Shown here: piece by piece, positions 39,587-48,838 of the stretch | Layout of the letters: each line of letters opens with the position of its first letter | Position numbering within the stretch: position 1 is the stretch's first letter | Assembly (NCBI RefSeq): GCF_013822795.1 | Contig: NZ_PNLB01000016.1 | Span: 1-64,000 of the forward strand | Direction of reading: 5' to 3' | DNA length: 64,000 nt | DNA from: Phenylobacterium sp. | GTDB taxonomy: Bacteria > Pseudomonadota > Alphaproteobacteria > Caulobacterales > Caulobacteraceae | The notes under the pieces: model-generated | Told to the model about the DNA's origin: nothing | What the model saw: only the letters and a program-made list of their open reading frames with translations | Databases searched by the model: none | Program-made: the position numbers and the translations under genes

Positions 39587-41179
39587 TCACATCCGGAAGA
39601 CGCCGAACCGGGTTTCCGGGATCGGCGCGTTGAGGGCGGCGGAGATGGAGAGGCCGAGGACGTCGCGGGTCTGGACCGGGTCGATGATGCCGTCGTCCCA
39701 GAGCCGGGCGGTGGCGAAGTAGGGCGAGCCCTCGTCTTCGTAGCGGGCGCGGATCGGGGCCTTGAAGGCCTCCTCCTCGGCCGGGGTCCACTTGTCGGCG
39801 TCGCGGTGGACGGTGGCCAGCACGCTGGCGGCCTGCTCGCCGCCCATCACCGAGATGCGGCTGTTGGGCCAGGTCCACAGGAAGCGCGGGGAATAGGCGC
39901 GGCCGCACATGCCGTAGTTGCCGGCCCCGAACGAGCCGCCGATCAGCACCGTGAACTTCGGCACCTCCGCGCTGGCGACGGCGGTGACCAGCTTGGCCCC
40001 GTCCTTGGCGATGCCGCCGGCCTCGTACTTTCCGCCGACCATGAAGCCGGAGATGTTCTGTAGGAAGACCAGCGGAATCTTGCGCTTGCAGGCCAGCTCA
40101 ATGAAGTGCGCGCCCTTCAGCGCGCTCTCGGAGAACAGCACGCCGTTGTTGGCCAGGATCGCCACCGGCTGGCCCCAGATGCGGGCGAAGCCGCAGACCA
40201 GGGTCGTGCCGTAGAGGGCCTTGAACTCGTCGAAGTCCGAGCCGTCGACGATGCGGGCGATGACCTCGCGCACGTCGTAGGGCGCGCGCACGTCGGTGGG
40301 CACGATGCCGTAGAGCTCGGCCGGATCGTAGGCCGGCGGGCGCGGGTCGCGCAGGTCTTGGTCGACCTGCTTGGTGGTGTTCAGGTTGGCGACGATCGAG
40401 CGGACGATGGTCAGGGCGTGCTCGTCGTCCTCGGCCACATAGTCGACGACGCCGGAGCGGCGGCCGTGGGTGTCGGCGCCGCCGAGCTCCTCGGCGCTGA
40501 TCACCTCGCCGGTCGCGGCCTTCACCAGCGGCGGGCCGCCAAGGAAGATGGTGCCCTGGCCGCGGACGATCACCGTTTCGTCGGACATCGCCGGCACATA
40601 GGCTCCGCCGGCCGTGCACGAGCCCATGACGCAGGCGATCTGCGGGATGCCCTCGCCGCTCATCCGGGCTTGATTGAAGAAGATGCGGCCGAAGTGGTCG
40701 CGGTCAGGGAAGACCTCGGCCTGGTGCGGCAGGTTTGCGCCGCCGGAGTCCACTAAGTAGACGCACGGCAGGCGGTTCTGCATGGCGATCTCCTGCGCCC
40801 GCAGATGCTTCTTCACCGTGGTCGGGAAGTAGGCCCCGCCCTTCACCGTCGCATCATTGGCGACGATCATCACCTCACGGCCGGAGACACGGCCGATGCC
40901 GGTGATGATGCCGGCGCCGGGGGCCTCGTCCTTATAGAGACCGTGGGCGGCCAGGGCGCCGACCTCGAGGAACGGCGAGCCGGGATCGAGCAGCCGCTCG
41001 ACCCGCTGGCGCGGCAGCAGCTTGCCGCGCGAGGCGTGGCGGTGGCGCGACTGTTCCGGCCCGCCGAGCGCGGCGTGGGCGGTGCGCTCGCCCAGTTCGG
41101 CGGCCAGGGCGCGGTTATGGGTGTCGTTGGCCTGGAAGACCGCGTTCGTCTTGTCGATGGCGGTGGCGAGTTTGGTCAT
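39587..41179 (-). CDS. liuB: Methylcrotonyl-CoA carboxylase, carboxyltransferase beta subunit
   Basis: 530 residues of the acyl-CoA carboxylase carboxyltransferase family. The oxyanion-type Gly-rich stretches are [39 protein letters not shown], and [20 protein letters not shown]. The last one resembles the methylcrotonyl-CoA type rather than the propionyl-CoA type. It overlaps the end of liuA by 4 bases and is followed 2 bases later by liuD, giving a liuA-liuB-liuD operon. Confidence 0.94.
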   Translation of the reverse strand: MTKLATAIDKTNAVFQANDTHNRALAAELGERTAHAALGGPEQSRHRHASRGKLLPRQRVERLLDPGSPFLEVGALAAHGLYKDEAPGAGIITGIGRVSGREVMIVANDATVKGGAYFPTTVKKHLRAQEIAMQNRLPCVYLVDSGGANLPHQAEVFPDRDHFGRIFFNQARMSGEGIPQIACVMGSCTAGGAYVPAMSDETVIVRGQGTIFLGGPPLVKAATGEVISAEELGGADTHGRRSGVVDYVAEDDEHALTIVRSIVANLNTTKQVDQDLRDPRPPAYDPAELYGIVPTDVRAPYDVREVIARIVDGSDFDEFKALYGTTLVCGFARIWGQPVAILANNGVLFSESALKGAHFIELACKRKIPLVFLQNISGFMVGGKYEAGGIAKDGAKLVTAVASAEVPKFTVLIGGSFGAGNYGMCGRAYSPRFLWTWPNSRISVMGGEQAASVLATVHRDADKWTPAEEEAFKAPIRARYEDEGSPYFATARLWDDGIIDPVQTRDVLGLSISAALNAPIPETRFGVFRM

Positions 41180-42333
41180 GCGCCCAGCAGCTCCCGGCCG
41201 ATGAGGAAGCGGCGGATCTCGTTGGTGCCCGCGCCGATGTCGTAGAGCTTGGCGTCGCGGACCAGCCGCTCGACCGGAAACTCCTTGGTGTAGCCGGCGC
41301 CGCCCAGGGCCTGGACGGCCTCGAGGCTGACCTTCACCGCGTTCTCGGAGGCCAGCAGGATCGCGCCGGCGGCGTCGAAGCGAGTGGTGAGGCCGGCGTC
41401 GCAGGCCTTGGCCACGGCGTAAACGTAGGTGCGGGCCGAGTTCAGGGCGACGTACATGTCGGCGATCTTGCCCTGCATCAGCTGGAACGAGCCGATCGGC
41501 TTGCCGAACTGCTTGCGCTCGCGGACATAGGGCAGGACCACGTCGAGGCAGGCCTGCATGATGCCGAGCGGCCCGGCCGCCAGCACGGCGCGCTCGTAGT
41601 CGAGGCCGCTCATCAAAACGCCGGCGCCGCCGTTCAGCGGGCCGAGCACGTTCTCGTCCGGGATCTCGCAGTCCTCAAACAACAGCTCGGCGGTGTCGGA
41701 ACCGCGCATGCCCATCTTGTCGAGCTTGGGCGAGACGCTGAAGCCCTTCATGCCCTTCTCGACCAGGAAGGCGGTGACGCCGCGGCTGCCCTCGTCGGGC
41801 GAGGTCTTGGCGTAGACCACCAGGGTGTCGGCGTGCGGGGCGTTGGTGATCCAGAACTTCGTGCCGTTGAGCACGTAGCGGTCGCCGCGATGCTCGGCGT
41901 GGGTGCGCATGGAGATGACGTCGGAGCCGGAACCGACCTCGCTCATGGCCAGCGAGCCGACATGCTCGCCGCTGATCAGCTTGGGGAGGTAGCGGCGCTT
42001 CTGTTCGACGGAGCCCCATCGGCGGATCTGGTTGACGCAGAGGTTGGAGTGGGCGCCGTAGGAGAGGCCCACCGAGGCCGAGGCGCGGGAGATTTCCTCC
42101 ATCGCCACCACGTGCTCGAGATAGCCGAGGCCCAGGCCGCCGAACTCCTCCTCGACCGTGACGCCATGCAGGCCAAGCTCGCCCATCTGCGGCCACAGCT
42201 TGCGCGGGAAGGTGTTGGTGGCGTCGACCTGGGCGGCGATCGGGGCGATCTTGTCGGCGGCGAACCGCGCGGTGGTCTCGCGGATCGCGTCGGCGGTCTC
42301 ACCGAGGCCGAACTGGAAGTTGGGACCTGACAT
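41176..42333 (-). CDS. liuA: Isovaleryl-CoA dehydrogenase
   Basis: 385 residues of the acyl-CoA dehydrogenase family. N-terminal helical, middle beta ([30 protein letters not shown]) and C-terminal helical domains are present. The catalytic base lies in [20 protein letters not shown], where isovaleryl-CoA dehydrogenases place their Glu, unlike most other family members. The C-terminus has [19 protein letters not shown]. It is the first gene of the leucine-degradation operon and is divergent from a LysR regulator. Confidence 0.93.
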   Translation of the reverse strand: MSGPNFQFGLGETADAIRETTARFAADKIAPIAAQVDATNTFPRKLWPQMGELGLHGVTVEEEFGGLGLGYLEHVVAMEEISRASASVGLSYGAHSNLCVNQIRRWGSVEQKRRYLPKLISGEHVGSLAMSEVGSGSDVISMRTHAEHRGDRYVLNGTKFWITNAPHADTLVVYAKTSPDEGSRGVTAFLVEKGMKGFSVSPKLDKMGMRGSDTAELLFEDCEIPDENVLGPLNGGAGVLMSGLDYERAVLAAGPLGIMQACLDVVLPYVRERKQFGKPIGSFQLMQGKIADMYVALNSARTYVYAVAKACDAGLTTRFDAAGAILLASENAVKVSLEAVQALGGAGYTKEFPVERLVRDAKLYDIGAGTNEIRRFLIGRELLGA

Positions 42334-42425
42334 TCTGGAGCGCCTTCTGCGGGGCTGGTCTGGAGCTAGCCTCGCAAAACTAGCGCCGGCTGAACAATCC
42401 ACAAAATTGAACGATCATGATGCAC

Positions 42426-42446
42426 ATGATAGATGCCATCTATCAT
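42426..42446. promoter_or_regulatory. 21-bp palindrome, probable LysR-type operator
   Basis: ATGATAGATG and CATCTATCAT flank one central base, so the two 10-bp arms are perfectly complementary. It contains a T-N11-A core as expected for LysR-type regulators. It lies between the divergent liuA and lysR-family genes and overlaps the regulator's start codon at 42445, fitting autorepression and control of liuABD. Binding itself is inference. Confidence 0.65.
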
Positions 42447-43299
42447 GGACCGTTATCTGCTGCGCTACTTCCTGGCCGTCGTGGAGACCGGGAACTTCAG
42501 CCGCGCCGCGGCGCGCGAGAATGTCGCCCAGCCCACCCTGTCGGCCGGCATCGCCAAGCTGGAGGGCCAGCTTCAGGCCCGACTGTTCGACCGCACCAAT
42601 CGCCGCGTGCACCTGACCGAGGCCGGCAGCCGGCTGCTGGTGCATGCCCGCCGCATCGAGCACGAGTTCAACCTGGCCCAGGCGGCTGTCTTGGGCGCGG
42701 CGCCGGCGCAGTTGCTGCGAGTGGCGGTGCTGTCGACCGTTCCGGCCGCAGTGATCGAGGAGATCCTGGCGCGCCGGCCGGCCGGCGCCGAGCGCATCGA
42801 ACTGCTGGAGGGAACCGAGCGCGAGGTGCTCAGCCTGTTGGACCGCGGCCGCGTCGACGTGGCGTTGACGGCCATTAATCCGTCCACGGAGCGTTTCGCC
42901 AGCGAGCGCCTGCACGAGGAAGGCTATGGCCTGGCTCTGCCCGCCGGTCATCGGTTGGCCGGGGCTGAATCGGTCGACGGCGAGGCGCTGGCCGACGAGG
43001 TGATGATGGTGCGCCGGCACTGCGAGGTGCTGGCCCAGACCAGCCGCTATTTCACCGACCGCGGCGTGCGGCCGTTCTTCAGCTACCGCGGGGCCGGCGA
43101 CGAGAAGGTGCTGGCCCTGGTCCGCGCCGGCCTGGGGATCACCGTCATGCCCGACAGCTATCGCGACCCCGGCGTCGCCCGGGTCGGCCTGCAGGGCTTC
43201 ACCCCGCGGCGCGTGATCGGGCTGTGCTACGCAGGCGACGCCGCGCGGCCCAGCACCTTCGTCCAGGCTACGCGCGAGGTGTTCGGCGAGATGGGCTGA
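42445..43299 (+). CDS. LysR-type transcriptional regulator, divergent from liuABD
   Basis: 284 residues from ATG 42445; ATG 42433 is four codons upstream and lies inside the palindrome. The N-terminal winged helix shows MDRYLLRYFLAVVETGNFSR and AQPTLSAGIAKLEGQLQARL. The periplasmic-binding-like effector domain follows from about 85. The location implies control of the liu genes. In many proteobacteria liu genes are instead controlled by a MerR-type LiuR, which is not visible here. Confidence 0.9.
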   Translation: MDRYLLRYFLAVVETGNFSRAAARENVAQPTLSAGIAKLEGQLQARLFDRTNRRVHLTEAGSRLLVHARRIEHEFNLAQAAVLGAAPAQLLRVAVLSTVPAAVIEEILARRPAGAERIELLEGTEREVLSLLDRGRVDVALTAINPSTERFASERLHEEGYGLALPAGHRLAGAESVDGEALADEVMMVRRHCEVLAQTSRYFTDRGVRPFFSYRGAGDEKVLALVRAGLGITVMPDSYRDPGVARVGLQGFTPRRVIGLCYAGDAARPSTFVQATREVFGEMG

Positions 43300-43376
43300 T
43301 CGCTCAGGGATACACCCGATGCCCGGGGCGACGGCCGCGTGGTTCCTTGCAACCCACGGCCGACTGGAGACCCGCA

Positions 43377-43766
43377 ATGACCGCCTCGCGAGCGAAGGGC
43401 AATTTGGGCCTGCCCAGCGATCTGGGCACGATGCGCACGATCATGGCCGCGGACCGGACGCTGATGGCCTGGGTCCGCACCTCGCTGTCGATGCTGAGCT
43501 TCGGCTTCACGATCTACAAGTTCCTGGAGACCGCCGCGCAGAACGAAGCGCTGGCTCACCCTGACAGCCCCCAGCAGGTCGGGTTGTTCCTGGCCGGCGT
43601 CGGCACGCTGTCGATGTTGCTGGGCGTAATCAGCTACTGGACGACATTGAAGGACCTGCAGCGCACCGAGGAGTTCCGGCTCGGACGCCCGACCCTGTTC
43701 ATCTCGCTGGTGATGCTGCTCGCGGGTCTCGCCCTGTTCGTCGGCATCGCCGGGCGAGTGGTTTGA
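43377..43766 (+). CDS. DUF202 membrane protein
   Basis: 129 residues from the ATG at 43377, preceded by GGAGA. The DUF202 (YidH-like) pattern is MAADRTLMAWVRTSLSMLSF followed by three transmembrane segments (near 40-55, 70-90 and 105-125). It is an inner-membrane protein of unknown function. It is convergent with the META-domain gene, 1 base between stops. Confidence 0.88.
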   Translation: MTASRAKGNLGLPSDLGTMRTIMAADRTLMAWVRTSLSMLSFGFTIYKFLETAAQNEALAHPDSPQQVGLFLAGVGTLSMLLGVISYWTTLKDLQRTEEFRLGRPTLFISLVMLLAGLALFVGIAGRVV

Positions 43767-43767
43767 C

Positions 43768-44196
43768 CTAGTCCTTGCGGAACTTCAGGGGCCCGGCGGC
43801 GGTGGCGATCAGCAAGGCGCCGTCGGCGGTGAAGCTGTAGGCGGAGGCGGACTCGAGGGCCTTCAGGTACTTGCCCTCCTGCTCCATCAGCGAGGGCGCG
43901 CAGGCCATCATGGTCGAACCCATTTTGCCGATCGTCAGCTTGTCGCCGGTCTGGGTCCAGGTTCCGAAGTAGCGATTGCAGCCGCCAGAGCCGGCGGCGG
44001 AGCCATCCTTGGCCAGGGTCAGGGTGAGGTGCGAGCGATCGATGATCCCGCCGCCGAGCAGGTCCTCCAGCCGCCATTCAGACCCGACCAGCGCGCCGCC
44101 GCCGCCGGAGGAAGGCGGCGACGGCGCGGTCGCGCAGGCGGACATGACTACGCCTGCGAAACCCAAACCAAACAAGGCCGCGCGCACTACCGCCAC
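43768..44196 (-). CDS. META-domain lipoprotein
   Basis: 142 residues. A lipoprotein signal ends at VVMSAC. The META (HslJ-like) domain shows GSEWRLEDL, GSGGCNRYFGTWTQTGDKL and STMMACAPSLMEQEGKYLKAL, the family's two characteristic cysteine-containing stretches. HslJ proteins are envelope proteins linked to stress and heat. Its first 10 bases overlap the end of the crystallin-like gene, suggesting co-transcription. Confidence 0.85.
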   Translation of the reverse strand: MAVVRAALFGLGFAGVVMSACATAPSPPSSGGGGALVGSEWRLEDLLGGGIIDRSHLTLTLAKDGSAAGSGGCNRYFGTWTQTGDKLTIGKMGSTMMACAPSLMEQEGKYLKALESASAYSFTADGALLIATAAGPLKFRKD

Positions 44197-44771
44197 CGCG
44201 AGCAGAGCACATCGGCCAGATAGATCCGCCCGCCAACCGTCTGGGCCGCTCCGTTCCTGGATCCGGCGTACCCAATCGATTTGCAGAAGTTGTCGGACTC
44301 GCGGGTGATGCAGGCGGCGGCGCCGCCTTCGCGGTTGCAGGCTTCGACGCGGCGTCCGCGGACCTCAGGCGCGGGGAAAAACTCGGCGGCCATGCCCTTC
44401 AGCGATCGCCCGCCGCCACCGGGAACAGGTTGCGGCAGGGGCGTTGGCGCAGCCGCGGCGGCGCGGATCGAGCGCACGCCGCTGACGCCGAGTTGAGCCT
44501 GGAGATTGGCGCTGGAGCCCCTCAACACCGTGCAACGGCCGCGGAAGTTCGGGAGCTCGCACACCTCCCAGGAACTGCCGCCGCCCATGCGAATGCTGCG
44601 CGGCGACCAGGTGGCGGGGATCACCGGGGTCTCGCGCGTGATCGTCAGGCTGCGGCCCTGATAGTCGGTTCCCGAAAACAGCTGGGCGTTGGGCGCCATG
44701 CGGTCCTGGGCCGAGACTGGCGCGGCCGCCGCCAGCAGGGCGGCGGAGGCCAGGATGATCCGAGACAACAT
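44187..44771 (-). CDS. Secreted beta/gamma-crystallin-like protein
   Basis: 194 residues with a signal peptide ending at PVSAQ. A crystallin-type Greek-key domain (about 25-105) shows AQLFSGTDYQGRSLTITRET, a WEVCELPNFRGRCTVL stretch and a serine pattern after it. A Pro/Gly linker leads to a C-terminal domain with four cysteines (EACNREGGAAACITRESDNF and onward) that probably form disulfides. Function unknown; periplasmic or secreted. Confidence 0.8.
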   Translation of the reverse strand: MLSRIILASAALLAAAAPVSAQDRMAPNAQLFSGTDYQGRSLTITRETPVIPATWSPRSIRMGGGSSWEVCELPNFRGRCTVLRGSSANLQAQLGVSGVRSIRAAAAAPTPLPQPVPGGGGRSLKGMAAEFFPAPEVRGRRVEACNREGGAAACITRESDNFCKSIGYAGSRNGAAQTVGGRIYLADVLCSRWR

Positions 44772-44902
44772 GCAGTCCTCCCAAAATGCCCGTCGCCGAC
44801 TCTAATGGACAAGCGCAGCCGTAGTTCCCGGCCGCGGCGCCGCGTTGACAAGTGAGCGCCGCGCGGGCGTGGTCCGCGAAGGTTCAGTACAGAGGAGCGG
44901 CC

Positions 44903-45490
44903 ATGCTGACGGACGGCTATCACGACGTGGCGCCGGGCAAGATCGCCACCATCGTCACCTCCCTGGAGATGCACGCGCCGCCGCCGCTGCGGGCCGAGGC
45001 CGACGGCGCCGGCTGGACGCTGCGGCGGCTGGAAACGCCAGGCGTCGCCGAGTACCGCGAACTCTATTCGGCTGTGGGCCGCGACTGGCTGTGGTTCTCG
45101 CGACTGTTGATGACCGACGCCGATCTCGCGGCCGAGATCGGCGCGCCCGGCGTCGAGGTCGATCGGCTAGAAGCGCCCGAGGGCGTCGGCATCCTGGAGC
45201 TCGACTTCCGGACAACGGGCGAGTGCGAGCTGACCTTCTTCGGCGTGTCGCCGGGACTGGTCGGCGGCGGCGCGGGGCGTTGGATGATGAACCGCGCGGT
45301 GCAGCGAGCCTGGGCCGCGCCTATCAAGCGGTTCTGGGTGCACACCTGCAGTCTCGACCATCCCGGCGCGCTGGCGTTCTACATCCGCTCAGGCTTCACG
45401 CCGTTCCGCCGGCAGGTGGAGATCGCCGACGACCCGCGGCTGCTGGACCTGGCGCCCAGGGATTCCGCCGGGCATGTGCCGCTGATCTAG
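44903..45490 (+). CDS. GNAT family N-acetyltransferase
   Basis: 195 residues from the ATG at 44903 with AGGAG upstream. The acetyl-CoA-binding region is GVSPGLVGGGAGRWMMNRAV and the C-terminal part reads HPGALAFYIRSGFTPFRRQV, both typical for GNAT. The substrate is unknown. It is convergent with a second GNAT gene, 4-base overlap. Confidence 0.88.
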   Translation: MLTDGYHDVAPGKIATIVTSLEMHAPPPLRAEADGAGWTLRRLETPGVAEYRELYSAVGRDWLWFSRLLMTDADLAAEIGAPGVEVDRLEAPEGVGILELDFRTTGECELTFFGVSPGLVGGGAGRWMMNRAVQRAWAAPIKRFWVHTCSLDHPGALAFYIRSGFTPFRRQVEIADDPRLLDLAPRDSAGHVPLI

Positions 45491-46014
45491 CCGACCTTCA
45501 GCTGGGCGATGTCGGCGGTCATGTAGCGCGCGTCCTCGCCATAGCCGGCGACCTTGGCGCGCAGCGGCTCGGGCAGGTCGTCCCGCGCGGCATAGCCGAG
45601 CTTTTCCCAGAACCGCCAGGCGCCCTGGACCGCGACCAGATCGCCGCGGGTCAGGCCGCCGTCGAGCGCCGCGCCGGATGCGGCGCCGACCAGGGCGCGG
45701 CCAAGACCCAGGCCTCGCGCGGCCGGGCCTATGGCCAGGTCGTGGATGAACCAGTTGTCGGTGGGCGGCGGCGGCTCAAGCGTCGTGCCGATCGGCGGCG
45801 GGCTGGCCGCCGGCCATGGGTGGCTGAGGATGTAGGCCAGCAGGTCTTCGCCGTCGAACGCGCCCCAGCAGAGGGTCGGCGCCACGGTCAGGCGGCTGGC
45901 CAGAATCTCCTGCGGCTCGTGAAACAGCGGCGCGAAGGCGACGAGCTGCAGGGCGGCGACCGCCGGCATGTCGGCGGCGGTCAGGGGACGCAGGGAGGCT
46001 CGCTTCTCGGTCAT
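45487..46014 (-). CDS. GNAT family N-acetyltransferase
   Basis: 175 residues. It starts MTEKRASLRPLTAADMPAVA; the acetyl-CoA loop is in AIGPAARGLGLGRALVGAAS and the C-terminal strand region in AWRFWEKLGYAARDD. The substrate is unknown. It is divergent from fghA and convergent with the other GNAT gene. Confidence 0.88.
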   Translation of the reverse strand: MTEKRASLRPLTAADMPAVAALQLVAFAPLFHEPQEILASRLTVAPTLCWGAFDGEDLLAYILSHPWPAASPPPIGTTLEPPPPTDNWFIHDLAIGPAARGLGLGRALVGAASGAALDGGLTRGDLVAVQGAWRFWEKLGYAARDDLPEPLRAKVAGYGEDARYMTADIAQLKVG

Positions 46015-46052
46015 CGGTCGGCTTATAGACCCAGGTCAGTCAGGAGGTCCCC

Positions 46053-46886
46053 ATGCCGGTCGAAATTCTTCAGCAGCACAAGGTCCACGGCGGGACGCTG
46101 AGCTACGTCCGCCACCAGAGCGAGGCGACGGGGACGCCGATGCGGTTCTCGGTCTTCATCCCGGGCGGGGTGACGGGCACGGTTCCCTACCTGATCTGGC
46201 TGTCGGGCCTGACCTGCACCGAGGACAACTTCACCACCAAGGCCGGCGCCTATGCCTATGCGGCTAAGGCGGGGGTGGCGATCGTCGCCCCGGACACCAG
46301 CCCGCGTGGCGAGGGCGTCGCCGACGATCCGGCCTATGACCTTGGGCAAGGCGCCGGCTTCTACGTCGACGCCATCCAGGCCCCCTGGTCGCCGCACTTC
46401 AAGATGGAGAGCTACGTCGTCGCCGACCTGATCGCGGCGGCGGAAGAGGCCTTTGCGCTGGACGGCGGGCGGCGCGGAATCTTCGGTCACTCGATGGGCG
46501 GCCACGGGGCGCTGACCTTGGCTCTGCGCCATCCGCAACTGTTCCGAAGCGTCTCGGCGTTTGCGCCGATCTCATCGCCGACCCGGTGCCCGTGGGGGCA
46601 GAAGGCGCTGGGCGCCTATCTAGGCCCCGATGAGGCCGCGTGGGCCGAACACGATGCGGCGCTGCTGATCGCCGCCGGCAAGGCGCGCGGCCGGGAGATC
46701 CTGGTCGATCAGGGCGGCGGCGACAGCTTCCTGGTTGAACAGCTCAAGCCCGAACTGCTGCAGGCGGCGGCGGCCGAGGGCGGCGCGGCCCTGACCCTGC
46801 GGATGCAGGAGGCCTACGACCACTCCTATTTCTTCATCACCAGCTTCGTCGGCGACCACATCGCCTGGCACGCCGCCCGGCTTTAG
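46053..46886 (+). CDS. fghA: S-formylglutathione hydrolase
   Basis: 277 residues of the esterase D family. The nucleophile is Ser147 in FGHSMGGHGAL, the oxyanion region is LIWLSGLTCTEDNF, and the catalytic His lies in YDHSYFFITSF. It hydrolyses S-formylglutathione to formate and glutathione, the step after FrmA (gene at 32616). The two genes are about 12 kb apart here. Confidence 0.94.
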   Translation: MPVEILQQHKVHGGTLSYVRHQSEATGTPMRFSVFIPGGVTGTVPYLIWLSGLTCTEDNFTTKAGAYAYAAKAGVAIVAPDTSPRGEGVADDPAYDLGQGAGFYVDAIQAPWSPHFKMESYVVADLIAAAEEAFALDGGRRGIFGHSMGGHGALTLALRHPQLFRSVSAFAPISSPTRCPWGQKALGAYLGPDEAAWAEHDAALLIAAGKARGREILVDQGGGDSFLVEQLKPELLQAAAAEGGAALTLRMQEAYDHSYFFITSFVGDHIAWHAARL

Positions 46887-46929
46887 CCCGGCGGGGCGGT
46901 CGGCGGCCGAGCCGCCGACCGCGAGCGCC

Positions 46930-47048
46930 TAGAGCGTGACGGCTTCAAGTGGAAGCCGCTTGAAGCGGCCGTCACGCTCTAAATATTTGAAGATAGACCA
47001 TTTTTGTCCGGTTCAGGCGATCCCGCCTGAACCGGAAAGGGTCTAGAG
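46930..47048. repeat. Composite palindromic intergenic repeat
   Basis: Two inverted repeats. The first (46930-46981) has ends TAGAGCGTGACGGC and a matching right arm ending GTCACGCTCTA, with an inner GCTTCAAG/CTTGAAGC pair. The second (47007-47036) pairs TCCGGTTCAGGCG with CGCCTGAACCGGA. The block ends GTCTAGAGC, echoing its beginning. The layout resembles palindromic intergenic repeats common in alphaproteobacteria. It also supplies the stop codon of the next gene. Confidence 0.75.
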
Positions 47049-47906
47049 CGCGCGCTTGTAGAGGTCGAGCAGTTCAGCCCAGGCCTTTTCGGCAGCCGGC
47101 TCGTTGTAGACTTGGCTGCCCTTGACGGTCCAACCATGGGCGGCGCCTTCGTAGACCTCGACCCGGTTCTTCAGTTTGGCGGCGTCGAGGGCGCCCTTGA
47201 GCTTTTCCTTCGCCGCCGGGTCCTGCTTGTCGTCGTTGTCGGCGACCAGGACCATGTACTCGGCGTGGGTCTTGGGCAGCACCAGGTGCGGGCTGGTCGG
47301 GGCGTCGGTGAAGAGGCCGCCGCCGTGGAAACTGGCCACCGCGCCCACGCGATTGGGAACCGCGCCGGCCGTGCGGAAGGCCAGCGGCCCGCCCATGCAG
47401 TAGCCCTGCGTGCCGACCTTCTTCTTTTTGTCGGTCTGCGGCTGAGCATCGAGGAAGGCCAGGTAGGCCACGGCGTCGCGGTCGGTCCCTTCCGGGGTCA
47501 CGCTGGCCCGCAGCGGCCCGAGCTTGGCGCGGTCGTCGGGGTTGGCGAAGTTGAACGCGCCGTCGACCACCGGCGCCTTCTTGACCCGGTAGTAGAGGTT
47601 GGGAACCAGCACCACGTAGCCGGAGGCAGCCAGGCGCTTGCCCATCTCGCGGAACACCGGGCGCAGGCTGACGACGTCAGGCCACAGCAGCACGGCCGGC
47701 CACGCCCCCTTGCCTTCCGGATAGTAGAGCGCCGCGTCGGCGACGCCGTCCGGGGTCTTGATCTCAACGTCCTTCTCGACGACCGGAACCGCCGCGTGCG
47801 CGCTGGCGGCGGTCAGGCCGGCCGCCGCCACGGTCATCAGGCCGAACGTCCGGCGCGAAACGGTGGGGTCCTCGATCAGACCCTGGTGGATATCGTCGTC
47901 GCACAT
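47043..47906 (-). CDS. Tat-exported dienelactone hydrolase family protein
   Basis: 287 residues. A twin-arginine signal SRRTFGLM (17-24) is followed by a hydrophobic segment ending near AHAAVP. The dienelactone hydrolase fold has its Cys nucleophile at 170 in TQGYCMGGPL, the catalytic Asp near VADNDDKQDP and His in GAAHGWTV. Members hydrolyse lactones or esters; the substrate is unknown. The stop codon lies in the end of the palindromic repeat. Confidence 0.88.
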   Translation of the reverse strand: MCDDDIHQGLIEDPTVSRRTFGLMTVAAAGLTAASAHAAVPVVEKDVEIKTPDGVADAALYYPEGKGAWPAVLLWPDVVSLRPVFREMGKRLAASGYVVLVPNLYYRVKKAPVVDGAFNFANPDDRAKLGPLRASVTPEGTDRDAVAYLAFLDAQPQTDKKKKVGTQGYCMGGPLAFRTAGAVPNRVGAVASFHGGGLFTDAPTSPHLVLPKTHAEYMVLVADNDDKQDPAAKEKLKGALDAAKLKNRVEVYEGAAHGWTVKGSQVYNEPAAEKAWAELLDLYKRAL

Positions 47907-47982
47907 GGCGTCACCTCCCTATTTTCCAGCCCATGGAGCGCAGCATTTGTTGCGCGGATGTGTCGGATAGGGAAGCTCGGCC

Positions 47983-48678
47983 TCAGGCCGCCAGGCCCAG
48001 GCGCTCCAGTTCGGCGAAGTCGGCCCGCGGCAGGGTCGGGCGCGCCGCGTGCTCGATGACCGCCGCGTAGGCCTGCGGCGGAGCGCCGGCCTTCATGCCG
48101 GTCAGCAGGCCGGTGCGCTCGTCCGGGTTCATGGCCGGCAGCATCATCCGCATCGTCGCAAGGGTCTCGTCCGGCGACAGCGAGGCGATGATCGCCTGTT
48201 CGATCGTCATCAGCTCGTCGTCGCTGAACTGGGCGCAGAGCAGCGGCCAGGTCACCGTCTCCTCGTGCAACATGTGCAACAGGTCCTCGGCGACGAAGGC
48301 GCTGAACTCGAGATAGAGCACCCGGCCGAGACCAGGACGATCGGCGGCGTCGCCGTGCTCCAGCCGCTTGATCGCCGCGTCCAGCGCCGCAAAGCGGGCC
48401 CGGTGATGCTCGTGCTGGTCCTCCAGCGTCGCGACGGCGTCCGGCGCGCGGGCCGCCAACGCGGCGTGGATATGATCCTCTTCGTGCGCCAGGTGCTGGG
48501 CGCCGATCTCCAGATGGGCCCGCAAGTCAGCGAGCAAGGGCCGCACGTCGGCTGCGTAGTCGGCCGAGCCCAGCCGCGCGGCCATCGCGCCGTGGGCCTG
48601 GCGCAGGCCCTTATGGACGGGGCCGTATATGTCCCAGCGGCGGGCGGTCGAGAGGGCGAGGAGGTCGGTGCTGGTCAT
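47983..48678 (-). CDS. Hemerythrin-like HHE-domain protein
   Basis: 231 residues, mainly helical. Iron-ligand candidates are spaced as in hemerythrin HHE domains: His in GPVHKGLRQAHG, HLAHEEDHIH, and DQHEHHRARF, and a later HMLHEE. The C-terminal helical region (about 150-231) has no clear function. It may sense or bind oxygen, NO or iron in the cytoplasm. Confidence 0.8.
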   Translation of the reverse strand: MTSTDLLALSTARRWDIYGPVHKGLRQAHGAMAARLGSADYAADVRPLLADLRAHLEIGAQHLAHEEDHIHAALAARAPDAVATLEDQHEHHRARFAALDAAIKRLEHGDAADRPGLGRVLYLEFSAFVAEDLLHMLHEETVTWPLLCAQFSDDELMTIEQAIIASLSPDETLATMRMMLPAMNPDERTGLLTGMKAGAPPQAYAAVIEHAARPTLPRADFAELERLGLAA

Positions 48679-48760
48679 GGAGCGTCTCGTGGCTAGGCCG
48701 TCCGAAGGGCGGCGCGATTGGCTGTTGCGCGCTCCCTACGCCTGGCCTGCCGGCGTCTCA

Positions 48761-48797
48761 TCCTAAATGGTTCCTAAGCGGCGAACGCCGTTCCTAA
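48761..48797 (+). promoter_or_regulatory. Three TCCTAA direct repeats upstream of the PNPOx operon
   Basis: TCCTAA occurs at 48761, 48772 and 48792, with starts 11 and 20 bases apart, about one and two helical turns. The last is about 40 bases upstream of the GTG start at 48839. Regular spacing suggests a regulator-binding array. No -35/-10 pair is convincing. Confidence 0.4.
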
Positions 48798-48838
48798 AAC
48801 AACGCTATCGAGCTAGGTTTCACGTCAGGGGAACCGGT

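Noticed and set aside
37704..39908. 734-codon reading of liuD
   Set aside because: The first 108 codons lie inside liuB and are not biotin-carboxylase-like; MITSILVANRGE at 39584 is the family start.
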